In this document: positions 34,573-46,622 of the stretch, one piece after another
Position numbering within the stretch: position 1 is the first letter of the stretch
Layout of the letters: every line of letters starts with the position of its first letter
Assembly: GCA_009760855.2 (NCBI GenBank)
Contig: WPIO01000005.1
Coordinates: 13,010,001 to 13,074,000 of the forward strand
Origin: Cristatella mucedo
Taxonomy: Eukaryota; Bryozoa; Phylactolaemata; Cristatellidae
DNA: 64,000 nt
Direction of reading: 5' to 3'
Program-made: the position numbers and the translations under genes
The notes under the pieces: model-generated
Seen by the model: the letters and a program-made list of their open reading frames with translations, nothing else
What the model was told of the DNA's origin: nothing
Database searches by the model: none

Positions 34573-35153
34573 AGCCTGGTTTAGACGAGTCTTGCTTCCT
34601 ACCAACTCGGAGTCTTACTACGGCCTTCCGGTTTGTAGAAGGTTTAGACGGCAGTCTTGCTCCAAGTCAGGCTTCCTACTTGCTCTGCCCACATAGCAAT
34701 GGCATTTCTCTAAGGCCACGCTTTGCTAACGCAATTACCGGTAGAATGAAACCTGTCCACTATGGCCTTTATCGCTCACTGCCTAATGAAAGGCACACAA
34801 GAAGGAAATGGTGGGCTATAGCATCAGAAGCTGTCGAAAGATCGAGCAAAACAAGCAGAGATACTCGACCTAAGTCTGATTTCCTAAGTAGGTCGTTAAG
34901 CACCCCAGGAACGCATCGATGATTTCGCTGGTCAAGTCGTCAGCCATTCCTTGCTAAGCCATGCAGTAGTCACGGTCTGAATGGCATCTATGATTGGTCA
35001 CTTGCTCAGTCTTGGCTGAAAAAGAAGAACCGGGTTTAGCTGCTGAGTCTTTGCCAAGTCTTCGCCTAAGTCTGGACCACCCCCACAGTATTGTTGACGT
35101 ACACACCGAAGACTCGGAGTTGGTAGGAAGGAAAGACTCATCTAAACCAGGCT
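34573..35153. mobile_element. Harbinger-like MITE (581 bp) with inverted ends and TTA duplications
   Basis: The left end reads agcctggtttagacgagtct and continues gcttcctaccaactcggagtctt. The right end is its inverse complement with a few mismatches, giving terminal repeats of about 45 bp. Both ends are flanked by TTA (34570-34572 and 35154-35156), the target preference of PIF/Harbinger transposons. No transposase is encoded. A minus-strand LINE A fragment lies inside (about 34815-34910), matching the region near 57000. Confidence 0.85.
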
Positions 35154-35156
35154 TTA

Positions 35157-36330
35157 GAGTGGAGCGACAAACCTTGAGAGGAGGCCACTAGTGGCTGATT
35201 AGGAGGACATTGAGGTAAAGCAAGGAATGGAGGGGGAGCAGTCCAGTGGGGATGCTATCTTGGGGAAGGACTCTCTCTGATCTTACCCATTCTGCTGACA
35301 ATCTAGAAAAAAAACTATCTGCTAGATTGCCAAAAGGATGGCATGGTAAGGTGCTGACCAGGGAGCTTTAACGGAGATTGTTAAGAGACACGCCAGCATT
35401 TTTGGATTGTGTATTTGCAATTCTGCTAAATTTTATAGAAGCTAGATTTGGCTTTAGCTAGGGTGGATTGGTGCAACCTACAGTAGTCTTCATAAGCCAG
35501 TCGACGGACAGTCACTCCTGTATGTTTTCTTAAGCTAGGGCTTCCTAGCCCTAGTTAGTTTCAAGGCTGCAGTAAACCGTGGGCCATCCAGGCAGAGGCA
35601 TACCGTGTGCTCAGTCAGATGCAAATTCACTGAATGAGATCCGCATGCAATCTCATGTGCCAAATTAGGTCGCAGAAGAATATTTGATCGAGCGAGTGAC
35701 GTTTGTTGTGAATGCGGCCATGCACATCCGCGAAAAAAACGGATCAGCAATGCATGAAAACCGGCACGCTAGTGGTTAGAGTTGGATCGTCAAAATAAAT
35801 GCTTACACCTGTCAATACAATGTAGGGACGCTTTGTGCAACACAGTCAAAATAAGATCTGAAAGATCTTCAATAAAGCAAGAAGTAGGGTTAAGGAAGAA
35901 AGAGAAGTCTGGTAGTCGATTTCCGCTAGGTCTTGCTCACACCAAACAGGTCAAGAATCGTGTCAAATACTATTAGAGGTTCAATGCACACTATTTTGCA
36001 CATTCCATAGGTTCACTTTGAGTTGTTTCCCCAGTTAGAACAGGCCAGACAATGACTAAAACTCGAGTGACTCACATCACTTTTTGAGATGAAGCAAGCT
36101 GGGTGGCTCAAACCAAGGCAGGAAATAAGAGCAATGTGCTTCTTACCCCCTCCTTTGCTTCGACTAGGGTTCCTGCAGAAGACTCCCAATTCACAAACTC
36201 TGGCAGAAGCAGTGACTTTCACGAATGCATTTTAACGACAATAGTTAAAGGATATTAGATGCATGATCGAATCCAATAGTCGGGTTACTAAAGGCCAGTA
36301 AAGCTATAGCAGCAGCAGGCTTTGGCGCTT
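35157..36330. other. no feature recognised
   Basis: No coding domain or repeat family was recognised. There is a short AT-rich patch near 35800-35960. Confidence 0.5.
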
Positions 36331-36420
36331 GAGTACAGACCGACGGGATGACTAGTCCAAGAGCACAGGCTGACCGGGTGGCCGGTGCAAGAGAGCATGC
36401 CAACAGGATGGCAGGTACAA
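36331..36420 (+). repeat. three tandem copies of a 30-bp unit
   Basis: The units 36331-36360, 36361-36390 and 36391-36420 are exactly in register (gagcacaggctgaccgggtg type) and differ at several positions. They fall within a minus-strand frame as a 10-residue repeat, but that frame is not otherwise convincing. Confidence 0.85.
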
Positions 36421-36799
36421 GTGGCAAGCATTTAGATGTTCTTAAGCATGTGATCTCTTGGGCACTGTCGCAAAAACAAACTGGCATGCTTTGATTTTGG
36501 GTCATAACTGTATCAGTTTCAATATTTTCGATGTACATAAGAACTTTTTTTTACTAATTTCTTCTGTGTGCCAACTAATACCAAAAAGGCATACTATGGC
36601 CTCTAGCCGTAGTAGCAGACAACTGCTAATCGTCTAGCTATTCAATACACACCCAGGCTACACAAAGAATTTCACCACGATCTCCACTGGCGGCTAATAA
36701 ACACTCTTAAAGTGGCACCCTTCACGTGTGCGATGCAGATGAGGAAGTCAGGAACACGACAGAAACTGACTACAACTAGCAATGAGAAAATCTACGCTA

Positions 36800-36940
36800 A
36801 AAAAATATAATTCATTTATATAGCGCCCCAAGAGAACTTTATCTCTATTCAGGCGCTTCCCATATGCTATGGGCTAGAGCCCACGACCTTAGTCGGGGCG
36901 AGCACTTTAACCGCTGGACCAAACCAGCTTGGCAAGGGTG
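36800..36940 (-). mobile_element. SINE A copy, full length
   Basis: In reverse: ataattcatttatatagcgcc, LINE-like hairpin, B-box complement gggctagagcccacgacc, A-box complement ctttaaccgctggaccaaacc. It is one of the most complete copies of the family here. Confidence 0.9.
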
Positions 36941-39477
36941 TTGCATTACTTTACAGTGCGTTCAGTTACTAAATGAGTCGAGGCGTCCCATAAAGAATCG
37001 TCAACTTAAAAAAAAATTACTTACGTATCCATCACAGAAAGTGACCGATGGACTACCCCCATCGCCGTAATCAATTAGGGTATGACCCGACGTTTGCAGA
37101 ACAAGGACGACCCAAGCTACGCAGAGGACCACGACAAGCAATCGCGATCTACACCACAGCAGGGATTATTTGATCTAAATACACTCAAGAAGAACATACA
37201 AACATAAAAAATTCAGCAATACATGCTCGATAAACGACAACATGCCAAATGCAGCGATCAATTTGTGACTGGTTTGTCGCAGATCGCAGCCCAAAAAATG
37301 TTAGAACGCTCAAAAAGATCTGAGTAGAAACGCGATTAGTCATTGTATGCCATTTTAAGACACACTTGGGGCAGAAGTTGGGCACTGGGGTCGTCGTCTC
37401 TTTGCAATTATGCAACGGAACCGTCAAAACTATATAAACTAGCCTAAACTTCACAAAATATGTTCATATGTAGATGCTACATTAGGTCTACAGCTATTTA
37501 ACTTTTTCCCAATAACTCACAGGGCTGGTAGTACTATTCCGATTCAAAATGAAATCCAGTAAAGGCAAAATGACACAACTAACTGATGTTTCCGGGGAAA
37601 GTTATCGAAGTATTTGCAAACCGCCTGGTGGTAAAGCCATAACGTGACTCTGAATATCTGAAACGAGCCACGGGCATGCGACATTCGATACAATGCAACG
37701 AGGCGCGGCAAGCGCGTCTGAAGCAGCACGTCGACCCATGCAGTTCATCACGCCGAGTAGACAGGTATGTCAGCTAACCGAAATTCTTCACAAATGCCAC
37801 ACAAGTACAGGGAAACGCTTGATACTATGTCAAAGAGATATTTAAATCAGCTAACCACAATCACACATAATTTGGGGATGCCCGCAAGGCGCCGAAAAAG
37901 GAGTGTGGTTCAAAGACTTTTGCAAACCTGACGCACAACTAAAGCTTAAGGGGTAAAAAAGGAGAAGAAAAGCTATCCGCTTACACAAGCGTAACCATTG
38001 AAACGCTTTAGTTAGCACTGTCTTCAAAAAGATGCCCCAGGAATCGAGCAGTCGCGAAGACCAGAAACGCAGAGGGACCGCACGCTTATGAATTTCAATG
38101 GACTCGCTAACCACTCGCTCTTTTCCGCATCCGGTTTCTGGAATCCCGGGTTAAGTTGCCTCGACTAGTGTATTAGTGTTGCGGTCGCTGTCGAACACGT
38201 ACTATCATCCAAAAATGTTATTTACATATTGAAGCATAAGTTTATCCGCTGCTAGCTTCTCTGCTTACTCACGTCGACGCCCGACCTTACTTACTTAAGC
38301 CCAGGTAGCAGCCACAATTCAGCAACGCTTTGGCGTGAAACCGTTGGCTTCGACACCGACACGTCGCCCGTCAATACTTTCCCTTCGCTAGAATACTTTG
38401 CTCATTTTTAACGGAGACAGTCTAGCCGAACGCGAAACCGGTGAAGAGCTCGTGCGCATTTCGCGTCTCTCACCCGTGCATTCCGACAACAGGAATACGC
38501 GAAGGAATCAATCCGGCCTGCCGCGAGCTAAAAGCGCGACCGGCAGCCAGCGGATCTCTGCATTATGCAGCCATCTCACTCGGAAACCGTGCCGCAGCAT
38601 CCAGTGCTCCAAATCTGCAGCGGCTCCAAGCGTTTCAGCCCAAGCCGCAGCGCCCCCAACCGCATTGCAAAGGAATCAGATCGCGACTCGAGCGTTTCCC
38701 CACCGCTGCAAGGACATTGCCCGTTGACCTTTGCACAAGTCAGGGAAGCTTCCGCACCGGGTGAACCGGCGTCTGCCCGCACAGCCACTTGGTTGCGGCC
38801 GCACAGAGGCAAAAGCTAATGATCCGTACACCATAATCGCGAGAGCACCAATCGTTGAGGGAAAGCGAAGTAGCAGCTGGAGCGGGCAAGCGGCCGCGAA
38901 GTCGGTCATAACTCATTTACAGATGCTTAAGCACCGGGGGTCTCGGCCTTCTTGAAAACAGATTCGCCCGATTCGGACTCTCATCTTTTGCCCCGGATCG
39001 GAACTGAACCGGCGGCGGCGCGCTAACTCTGCCGTATCCGACCGTGATGTATGACCGATATTCATTTTTCGCGGCTCCTGAATTATAAGGCGGCTAAGAA
39101 TCAATCGCGCATTAATCTTTGGCCAAGGCAGCATAAACGCAGAAGCCGTGTAACGGTCAAAGTGTTTTTGCCCCAGCAGAGGCGTAGTGAGACCTTTCGG
39201 CGACCCGGGACAAAGCTACAAATGGCGCCCTTGTAAAAAAAAATGCTGCAAAATAGCTCCGCCGCAGAAGAAATGCAAAAAACATGCTAGCAGGCATATT
39301 GAGTCGATACATTTTTCTTAACTTTAGTAGAGGCACGAGTCATCTACCTTAGCTTTAACTTCGATGACATTTTCTGGCCTTGAACGTGGCAAACTAGTCT
39401 GGTACTGTTTAAAAGTCAATATTTTCCAGTGACTTTTCACTAGGCTCAACAAGGCCAAGTTGGGGGGGGGGTCGATA
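36941..39477. other. no gene recognised; GC-rich patch at 38.4-39.2 kb
   Basis: At 38.4-39.2 kb the DNA becomes GC- and CpG-rich with overlapping open frames on both strands. None resembles a known domain or has clear splice borders. It could be a 5' exon or promoter region of a gene I cannot see. Confidence 0.35.
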
Positions 39478-41250
39478 TTACCAAATTGATTCTCTCAGAT
39501 GAGACAGAATTATCTTGCGCTTGCTAACCGAACGTTCACAACTGGCAACTGATACAGCTATGGTGAGAATAACTTGTAAGGAAACTCTCAAATTAGGAAA
39601 CACATCTTCTTCATAACTGACAAGGAAAGACATGAGTTTCAGTGATGTCTTTAGTGGCCGAGTCGTGACTCGTGGCAAGAGGAACTTTACAGTAACAAAC
39701 TTCGCTGTAAAGCTCTTTTCTTCTATCAACGTCTGAACAATAGAAGCTCCAAGATCTATTATAATATTATTAATAATAATGCACTTGATAAAGCGCCCTC
39801 AGAGAACTCAATCTCTTTCTAGGTGCTTCACATTTTCTGAAAAGGGTTCGCGAGGATTTAATGGTGAGTAATATCATGCTTGATAAACAAACAGCATGAA
39901 TAACATGGTTAGGGGTGACATGCACAGGGTCAGCATGCAAATGTGGTTAGTGGCAGCATGTACAGTGTCAGCACGCATAAGCACATGAATGACGAATCAC
40001 AGGGACCCACTAAATGCTGTCCTCAATAGGTGTGTTTTTAAGTTCTTTTTAAATGTGGTCGAGTCAGGGGAAATTGTGACGCAAGTCGGGAGTGAGTTCC
40101 AGGCTTTGGGAGCATACGAAATAAATGCATGGTCTCCAAAGGATTTGAGGTTTGTACAAGGTATTGGTAAACTGTTAGATTCCGAAAAGTGGGTGGTATG
40201 ATGCTTGACCTAGTGGGGGAGTAGATCTGAGAGCTAGGCTAGAGCCAAAGAATGACGGGACCTAAAAGTGAGCAACAAAACCTTGAAATAAATCCGTTGC
40301 TTGACTGGTAGCCAGTGCAGGTCGGCGAGAAGAGGTGTGACGTGGCAGCTGCGACGCTCACGACAGATAAACCTAGCTGCGGAGTTTTGCACTAGCTGCA
40401 ATCGCCTGACTGCACATGCCTGTAGGCTAGCAAGCAGTGAGTTACAGAAGTCAAGACGGGATATCAAAAATGCATGGATCAACTTAGACGTGGTATTCTT
40501 ATCTAATCAATCTAGACCTTGCTGGCAGAGTTTGGTATGGTCAAGCGTCATCAAAAGGTTCTCAACTTAAAAAAAAAATTGGCATCAAGATCTGCGAGCC
40601 TTAAGCAGCTATCTCTAATTTCTTGTCAGACATAGTTTATGCTGTCATTCATGATTCTTGAAATCTCCTCTTCAGTGAGACAGACATTTTGAGTGAGTTC
40701 TTCGGGCATCTATGCCCTTCGGCGGATTCTTTGTTCAACTACAACTCTTCACAATCAACATCTCCTTTTGGCATTTAGTAGTGACTCCTGGCACAGGTCT
40801 TCTCGAAGTCTTGAAAACTCAATCTCAAGAGAGTGGAGGTCACAAGAAGCATATTTAAAGTTCATCTTTGGACAAAGCAGTATTTTCTAAATGCGGTCAA
40901 TATTTCTTAAGGTTATGTATCGAAATAGCAACACAGCCAACAAGTTCAAGTTCAAAATACAATGTAGGAGACTACCAGCTTCACTGCTTGTTTCAAGTGT
41001 TCCAAATGTGTCCTCAGAGAGCTGCTCCAAAAGACCTACAATGCTGTTCAGTCCATCAGTGATAGCTTTCACAGCCTCCATTATTGCACTTGACCTTGCT
41101 GCAGAGTCACGTTTGACAGTGAGAGCTAAGACTCTCTTCAATTCTTATCTCCTCAGAGTTGATCTTGAAAAGAATAAGTAGGTGCTCTCTAGTGTTCTAT
41201 AAAAGGTGAGGACAACGGAATCTTGACTTGCAGCATGAACTCAAGCCAGG
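39478..41250 (-). pseudogene. hAT-family transposase relic, interrupted by LINE A
   Basis: The minus-strand frame at 40887-41141 has features of the transposase middle region (EAGSLLHCILNLNLLAVLLF). The frame at 39478-39729 has the hAT dimerisation block (ILTIAVSVASCERSVSKRKI). Both belong to the ZMYM/DUF4371-like branch of hAT elements. LINE A separates the halves. Sequence near 41790-41860 (ggcgcccgaggacatctgtcccgctgccc) looks like a hAT end, so the element may extend to about 41870. The ends were not fixed. Confidence 0.82.
39758..40585 (-). mobile_element. LINE A inserted in the hAT relic, 8-bp target duplication
   Basis: The 3' (ATT)n end lies at 39758 and the hairpin near 39785-39830, with the C-terminal coding region to about 40510. 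The remaining 75 nt up to 40585 do not match other LINE A copies. The direct repeat caagatct flanks the insert (39750-39757 and 40586-40593). Confidence 0.9.
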
Positions 41251-41954
41251 TTCAAGCTGTGCTTATCACAGTTTATAAAATTGCCTTCTTATTTTTTAAC
41301 AGTATTCTCTTTTGTTCACCTGACAAGTGGCCAGAAGTGACTGATGCGTTTTCGTAGAGCAGTCAGTTAAGTAAGCCTAGCTTGTGTGGTCTTATAGTGC
41401 GTCGGTGCTCAGCCACGGCACATTGGCTCGCCCTTGACGCGGCGCAGCAGGCCGGGCTCGTCCTTGAAGCGACGCAGCCCGGCCTGTGGCAGGCAGGCTG
41501 GGGCGAGCGGATAGGAAAAGGCAGCTGGAACTCCGACGGAGGGACTGGTGACTGGCCGCTTGGCTGTAGCGCTGCGAGCGCCAGCCGAATACAAGGTGTT
41601 TGAAGCCCGCTCGGTGTTTCCGTGTCGTCGCGTGTGTGCCGCCAGAGAGTCAAGCTACAGCTTGGTGTAAGTCTTTAAACACGGTTAACTAGCTCAGCCA
41701 GAACCAGTGAAGTCCAATAAGACAAGAATTTGCTCGAAATCAAAACTGGTATTCTCACATGAAAAATTAAAATAAGTTATGCTTTTGGCGTCCCCTTGGC
41801 CTTGGCGCCCGAGGACATCTGTCCCGCTGCCCACCTCGTCTCTTTGCCCCAGTAGTTGAGCGGCGTTAAGCTGCATACTCGGATCAGTGAGGGCTAATGG
41901 TGTTCAACAGCGGCCATGAGCACATCAAGGGATTGGTGACCTAGAGCTCAAATC

Positions 41955-43682
41955 AGCTCCGATGCTCCACAGAGTCAGCATTGCTTAGGGTATACAACGA
42001 CCTGCTTAGGAATGCAGACATGGGTAGAGTGTCTCTGCTTGTTTTGCTCGTTCTTTCGGCAGCTTTTGATACTACCGATCACAAAGTTCTTCTAGAGCGC
42101 CTCTCATCTCGCCTGGGCATCACTGGCACTCCTACTGCCGACTATGGAACATCTTTTTCAGCGGTCCTGAGCTGCTACTTCTATGCTACTCACTACCTCA
42201 ACTGCTCTCCTGACACTGCTATGCTTCCCACTTTCTCTTTGTTGCGTGAGACGAAGTTTGTTGGGTACCGAATGCGTACCGAAAGCCGCTTAGGCTGTGA
42301 GTGCGCAATACAAAACTCTCCTGCGTAACACCCACGTGATCTTTATGACTCTGTGGAGTTACAGACGGAGATACATTACAGTACACTGCTCTACAATGGT
42401 TCAGGTCCTATCTCAGTGGCAGACTCCAGAGTATTGACGTGAATGGACAAAGATCATTCGAGGTACATCTGAAATATGGGGTAATGCAGGGATCCGTGCT
42501 AGGTCTGGTTCTTTTCACGGTTTATACTCTTCCTCTTGCTGATGTGATTGCCAAGCACAATCTAGGCTTTCACTTCTATGCGGATGACAATCAGTTGTAC
42601 CTTTGCTTTGATCCCTCCCAGCCTTCGAGCACCTCAAATTCTCTCAACTCACTTGCGGTATGTATTGATGACATCCACACATGGATAGCAGCCAACTTTC
42701 TAAAACTAAACGATCATAAAACTAACTTACTAGTTATGGGAAAACCCAGTGTAATTCAAAAATTGGAAAGGCTGACGCTCACAAATTGGCTCTGCCAGCA
42801 TATTTCCTGTTAAATCAGCTCGAAATCTAGGTGTCATGTTCCAAAGTGACCTCTCGTTAGAGGACCACATCAGCTCCACAGTCAAATCTGCCTACTTTCA
42901 GCTACATAACATTGCTAAAATTCGGGCTTGTTTAGATAAGGATACCACGTCAAAGTTGGTCCATGTATTCGTGACATCCCGTCTTGACTTCTATAACTCA
43001 CTGCTTGCTGGCCAACCGGCATGTGCAATCAGGCGACTACAGCTGGTGCAAAACTCTGCAGCTAGGCTTGTCTGTCGTGAAAGTCGCAGTTGCCACATCC
43101 CACCACTTCTCACCGACATGCACTAGCTACCAGTCAAGCAACGGATTGATTTAAAGGTTTCCTCGCTCACTTTTAGGTCACTTTATTCTTTGGCTCCAGC
43201 CTATCTCTCAGATCTACTCCTCCACCAGGCTAGGCATCGTACCACCCGCTTTTCGGAATCCAACAGTCTACCAATACCTCGTACAAACCTCAAATCCTTT
43301 GGAGACCATGCGTTTATTTAGTATGCTCCCAAAGCCTGGAACTCACTCCCGACTTGCGTCAGAACATTCCCTGACTTGAACACATTTAAAAAACTTAAAA
43401 CCACCTATTTAGGACAGCATTTAGTGGGTCCCTGTGATTCGTCCTTCATGTGCTTATGCGTGCTGACACTGTGCATGCTGCCACTAACCAGACTTGCATG
43501 CTGACCCTGTGCATGTCACCCATAGCCATGCTATTCATGTTGTTTGTTTATCAAGCATGATATTACTCACCATTCAATTGCATTTCCCTATGCAGCAAAT
43601 GTAAAGCGCCTAGAAAGAGATTGAGTTCTCTGAGGGCGCTTTATCAAGTGCATTATTGTTATTATTATTATCATTATAAATG
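41955..43682 (+). mobile_element. LINE A copy, split by a LINE B module
   Basis: The reverse transcriptase begins near LLRNADMGRVSLLVLL with the AAFDTTDH motif near 42060-42085. LINE B sequence occupies 42131-42385. The remainder includes YADDNQLYLC near 42577 (YADDTQ in other copies), several frameshifts, the 3' untranslated region, hairpin 43603-43642 and (ATT)n. Confidence 0.9.
42131..42385 (+). mobile_element. LINE B 3' module, copy 5, nested in LINE A
   Basis: Starts at cctactgccgactatgg and ends at gagttacagacggagatacattacagta. LINE A is interrupted at ggcact and resumes at cactgctct, consistent with a target duplication of about four bases (cact). Confidence 0.9.
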
Positions 43683-43689
43683 CTCAAAT

Positions 43690-44632
43690 GCTAAAGGCCA
43701 ACTCCAGAAACACAATTCACATATCACTATCTCGTGGCACCAGCCCTTTTTCTGCCTCGGCCATAGATTATCGTATAATTTGTTCCTAGCTATTACAATT
43801 CAGATGCCGAGATTCACGGATATCAGTCATAATCTGGCTGATTTAGCTCACATCGTTTCGTCACCGTGCTGTCGATGACACCGAAGATACTGCTGGAACA
43901 GGCGCGAGGCCGCTAAGTCTGGCGTCACTCATTGACAATGTCGCAGAGGAAGATTTCGCACCACGCTCGAAGAGATTCGGCAGTGAAGAGGGTCTAGCTG
44001 CAGACGCGATTTGTCCTAGACCTGAAGTCGGCAGCTCACGAGTCTCGGCCCTTCGGTATCCAGCACAACAGTTGCCATTTGCCTTCAGAGTAAATTGAAG
44101 CTCAGTAACTGACAGAAACGGGCTCCTTATGCATGAGAAGAGAAATTGTTGCGTCGGTCACACCACAGGTTTATACCTGAGGGTCTGGCGGTATTACCTT
44201 CTACTCTGGTTGAGCAACTTTAGAAGGTTCTGCACGAACCGAACTTAACCTCACAGGCCCTTCTTCTGAGCCACAAGGGCAGCACTCTCGCCACGTTTCG
44301 CGAGGGCAACGCTTTGAACGCTCATCTACGACAGCTTCGTAGCGGGAGCTCGGCCCGGCAGTAACATCTGCTACCGCTCTAGGCCGGCAAGCCGCAGTGC
44401 TCGTAGCACCCAAGGTTCGTTTCTTAGCGATTATTCACCAACTGCGCTCACCTCACGGATGAGCGGATGGACAGAGCTACTTCTTCGTAGGTAGATATGC
44501 TTTTGTTAAAAATAAGCCTCGGCATCGGTCTACGCGACTGATAATACGATAATGGATGAAAGGGGAAGGTTGGCGGCACACAAGTCTGTCTGCAGCACAT
44601 GCACCAGTAGCACTCAGGTGTGCAATGTTTGC
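43690..44632. other. no feature recognised
   Basis: A minus-strand frame at 44201-44413 has a cysteine- and arginine-rich translation, but nothing else supports it. Confidence 0.4.
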
Positions 44633-44639
44633 GCAAGTA

Positions 44640-45938
44640 ATAATAATAATAATAATATTGCACTTGATAAAGCGCCCTCAGAGAACTTAATCTCTTTCTA
44701 GGCGCTTTACATTTGCTGCAAAGTGATACGCAATAGAATAGTAAGTAAAATCATGCTTGAAAAACAAACAAAATGAATAACATGGTTAGGGGTTACATGC
44801 ACTGGGTCAGCATGCAAATGTGGTTAGTGGCAGCATGAACAGTGTCAGCACGCATAAGCACATCGAGGACGAATCACAAGGACCCACTAAACGCTGTCCT
44901 AAATAGGTATGTTTTTAAGTTTCTTTTAAATGTGGTCAGGTCAGGGGATGTTCTGATGCAGGTCGGGAGGGAGTTCCAGGCTGTGGGAGCATACGAGCTA
45001 AATGCACGGTCTCCAAAGGATTTAAGGTTTGTACGAGGTATTTCTAGACTGTTGGATTCCGAAAAGCGAGTGGTACGATGCTTTGCCTGATGGGGTAGTA
45101 TCTCTGAAAGATAGGCTGGAGCCATAGAATGAAGAGACCTAAAAGTGAGCGACAAAACCTTGAAGTCAATCCGTTGCTTGACTGGTAACCAGTGCAGGTC
45201 GGCGAGAAGTGGAGTAATGTGGCAACTGCGACGCTCACGACAGACAAGCCTAGCTGCAGAGTTTTGCACCAGCTGCAATCGCCTGATCGCACATGCTGGT
45301 AGGCCAGTAAGCAGTGAGTTGCAGAAGTCGAGACGAGATGTCACGAATGCATGGACCAACTTGGACGTGGTATCCTTATCTAAACAAGCCCTAATTTTAG
45401 CAATGTTATGAAGCTGAAAATAGGCTGATTTGACTGTGGAGCTGATGTGGTCGTCTAACGAGAGGTCGCTTTGGAATATGACACCTAGATTTCGAGCTGA
45501 TGCAACTGGAGATATGCTGGCAGAGCCAATTTTGAAAGTCAGCCTTTCCAATTTCTGAATAACACTAGGTTTGCCCATAACTAGTAAGTTAGTTTTATCA
45601 TCGTTTAGTTTTAGAAAATTTGCTGCCATCCATGATCGGATGTCATCAATGCATGCAGCAAGTGAGTTGAGAGAATTTGAGGTGCTCGAAGGCTGGGAGG
45701 GATCAAAGCAAAGGTACAACTGAGTGTCATCCGCATAGAAGTGAAAGCCTAGATTGTGCTTGGCAATCACATCAGCGAGAGGGAGAGTATAAACGGTGAA
45801 AAGGACCGGACCTAGCACAGAGCTCTGAGGTACTCCATATTTTAGAGGTACTTCAGATGATCTTTGTCCATTCACGTCAACACTCTGGAGTCTCCCACTG
45901 AGATAGGACCTGAACCACTGCAGAGCAGTTCCAGTGAT
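44640..45938 (-). mobile_element. LINE A copy with intact C-terminal reverse transcriptase frame
   Basis: An uninterrupted 333-codon frame (45875-44874) covers the reverse transcriptase from the LKYGVPQ stretch, through FHFYADDTQLYLCFD, to the normal stop. It is followed by the complete 3' untranslated region, hairpin and (ATT)n. The copy is 5'-truncated just before the GTAL-type motif, so it lacks the endonuclease and is not autonomous. It is the best-preserved copy in the window. Confidence 0.93.
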
Positions 45939-45954
45939 TTACTGTGAAGTAACC

Positions 45955-46072
45955 GAAAGACCACTAACCATTCGATCGTGCTTCCTTTTCAGCAAAGCTA
46001 AAGTGTCTAGAAAGAGATTAAGCTCTCCGAGGACGCTGTATCAAAAGTATTATTAATATTATTATTATTAAG
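45955..46072 (+). mobile_element. LINE A 3' tail
   Basis: Begins at gaccactaaccattcgatcgtgc, then the hairpin (aaagtgtctagaaagagattaagctctccgaggacgct region) and (ATT)n. It lies tail-outward next to the preceding minus-strand copy. Confidence 0.88.
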
Positions 46073-46467
46073 GATATTAGTTAATGAAAAATCACTCAAA
46101 CTACAGCATTTTTGTTTTTTTTTTGTACCTTGCATTGGACAACCATGCTAGTGATGCAATCTTAAGTTTTAGCAATCGGCGTGCGACCGGAACGCGGTGT
46201 AAAAACTGAGTTAGCTGGACACTGCACAACCGGAAGTGATCCTTCAAACTCGCCAATTCGAGCTCCGACATCATAAACCATCAAAGACGGAGCGTTTTTC
46301 TTGTGAACCTGGGACTTGAACGAGGCCACAAACTCAATGGTGAGCTTGAAGAGCGACTTGTATAAACGGCTATCATTACGAGATCGAGGTCGGCATCGCT
46401 CTCGTGGCCATTTATCCCGATCCCCCAAGCTCCTGGAGATTTGCTAACGACGGGAGGGCTCTGCCGG

Positions 46468-46468
<1 letters not shown>

Positions 46469-46524
<56 letters not shown>
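46469..46524 (+). repeat. (CT)28 microsatellite upstream of a coding start
   Basis: Perfect dinucleotide run about 100 bp before the ATG at 46623. Its position fits a 5' untranslated region or core promoter. GA/CT runs of this kind bind GAGA-type factors in some animals; that role here is inferred. Confidence 0.9.
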
Positions 46525-46527
<3 letters not shown>

Positions 46528-46622
46528 GCGCCGCCCAACGCGGTCTGGCTCGTCTGTACGCCTGCGGCGGAGCATTGTGACGCAGCGGAAGCACTTCAGG
46601 CCCACGCCTCTCTGCGACGACC

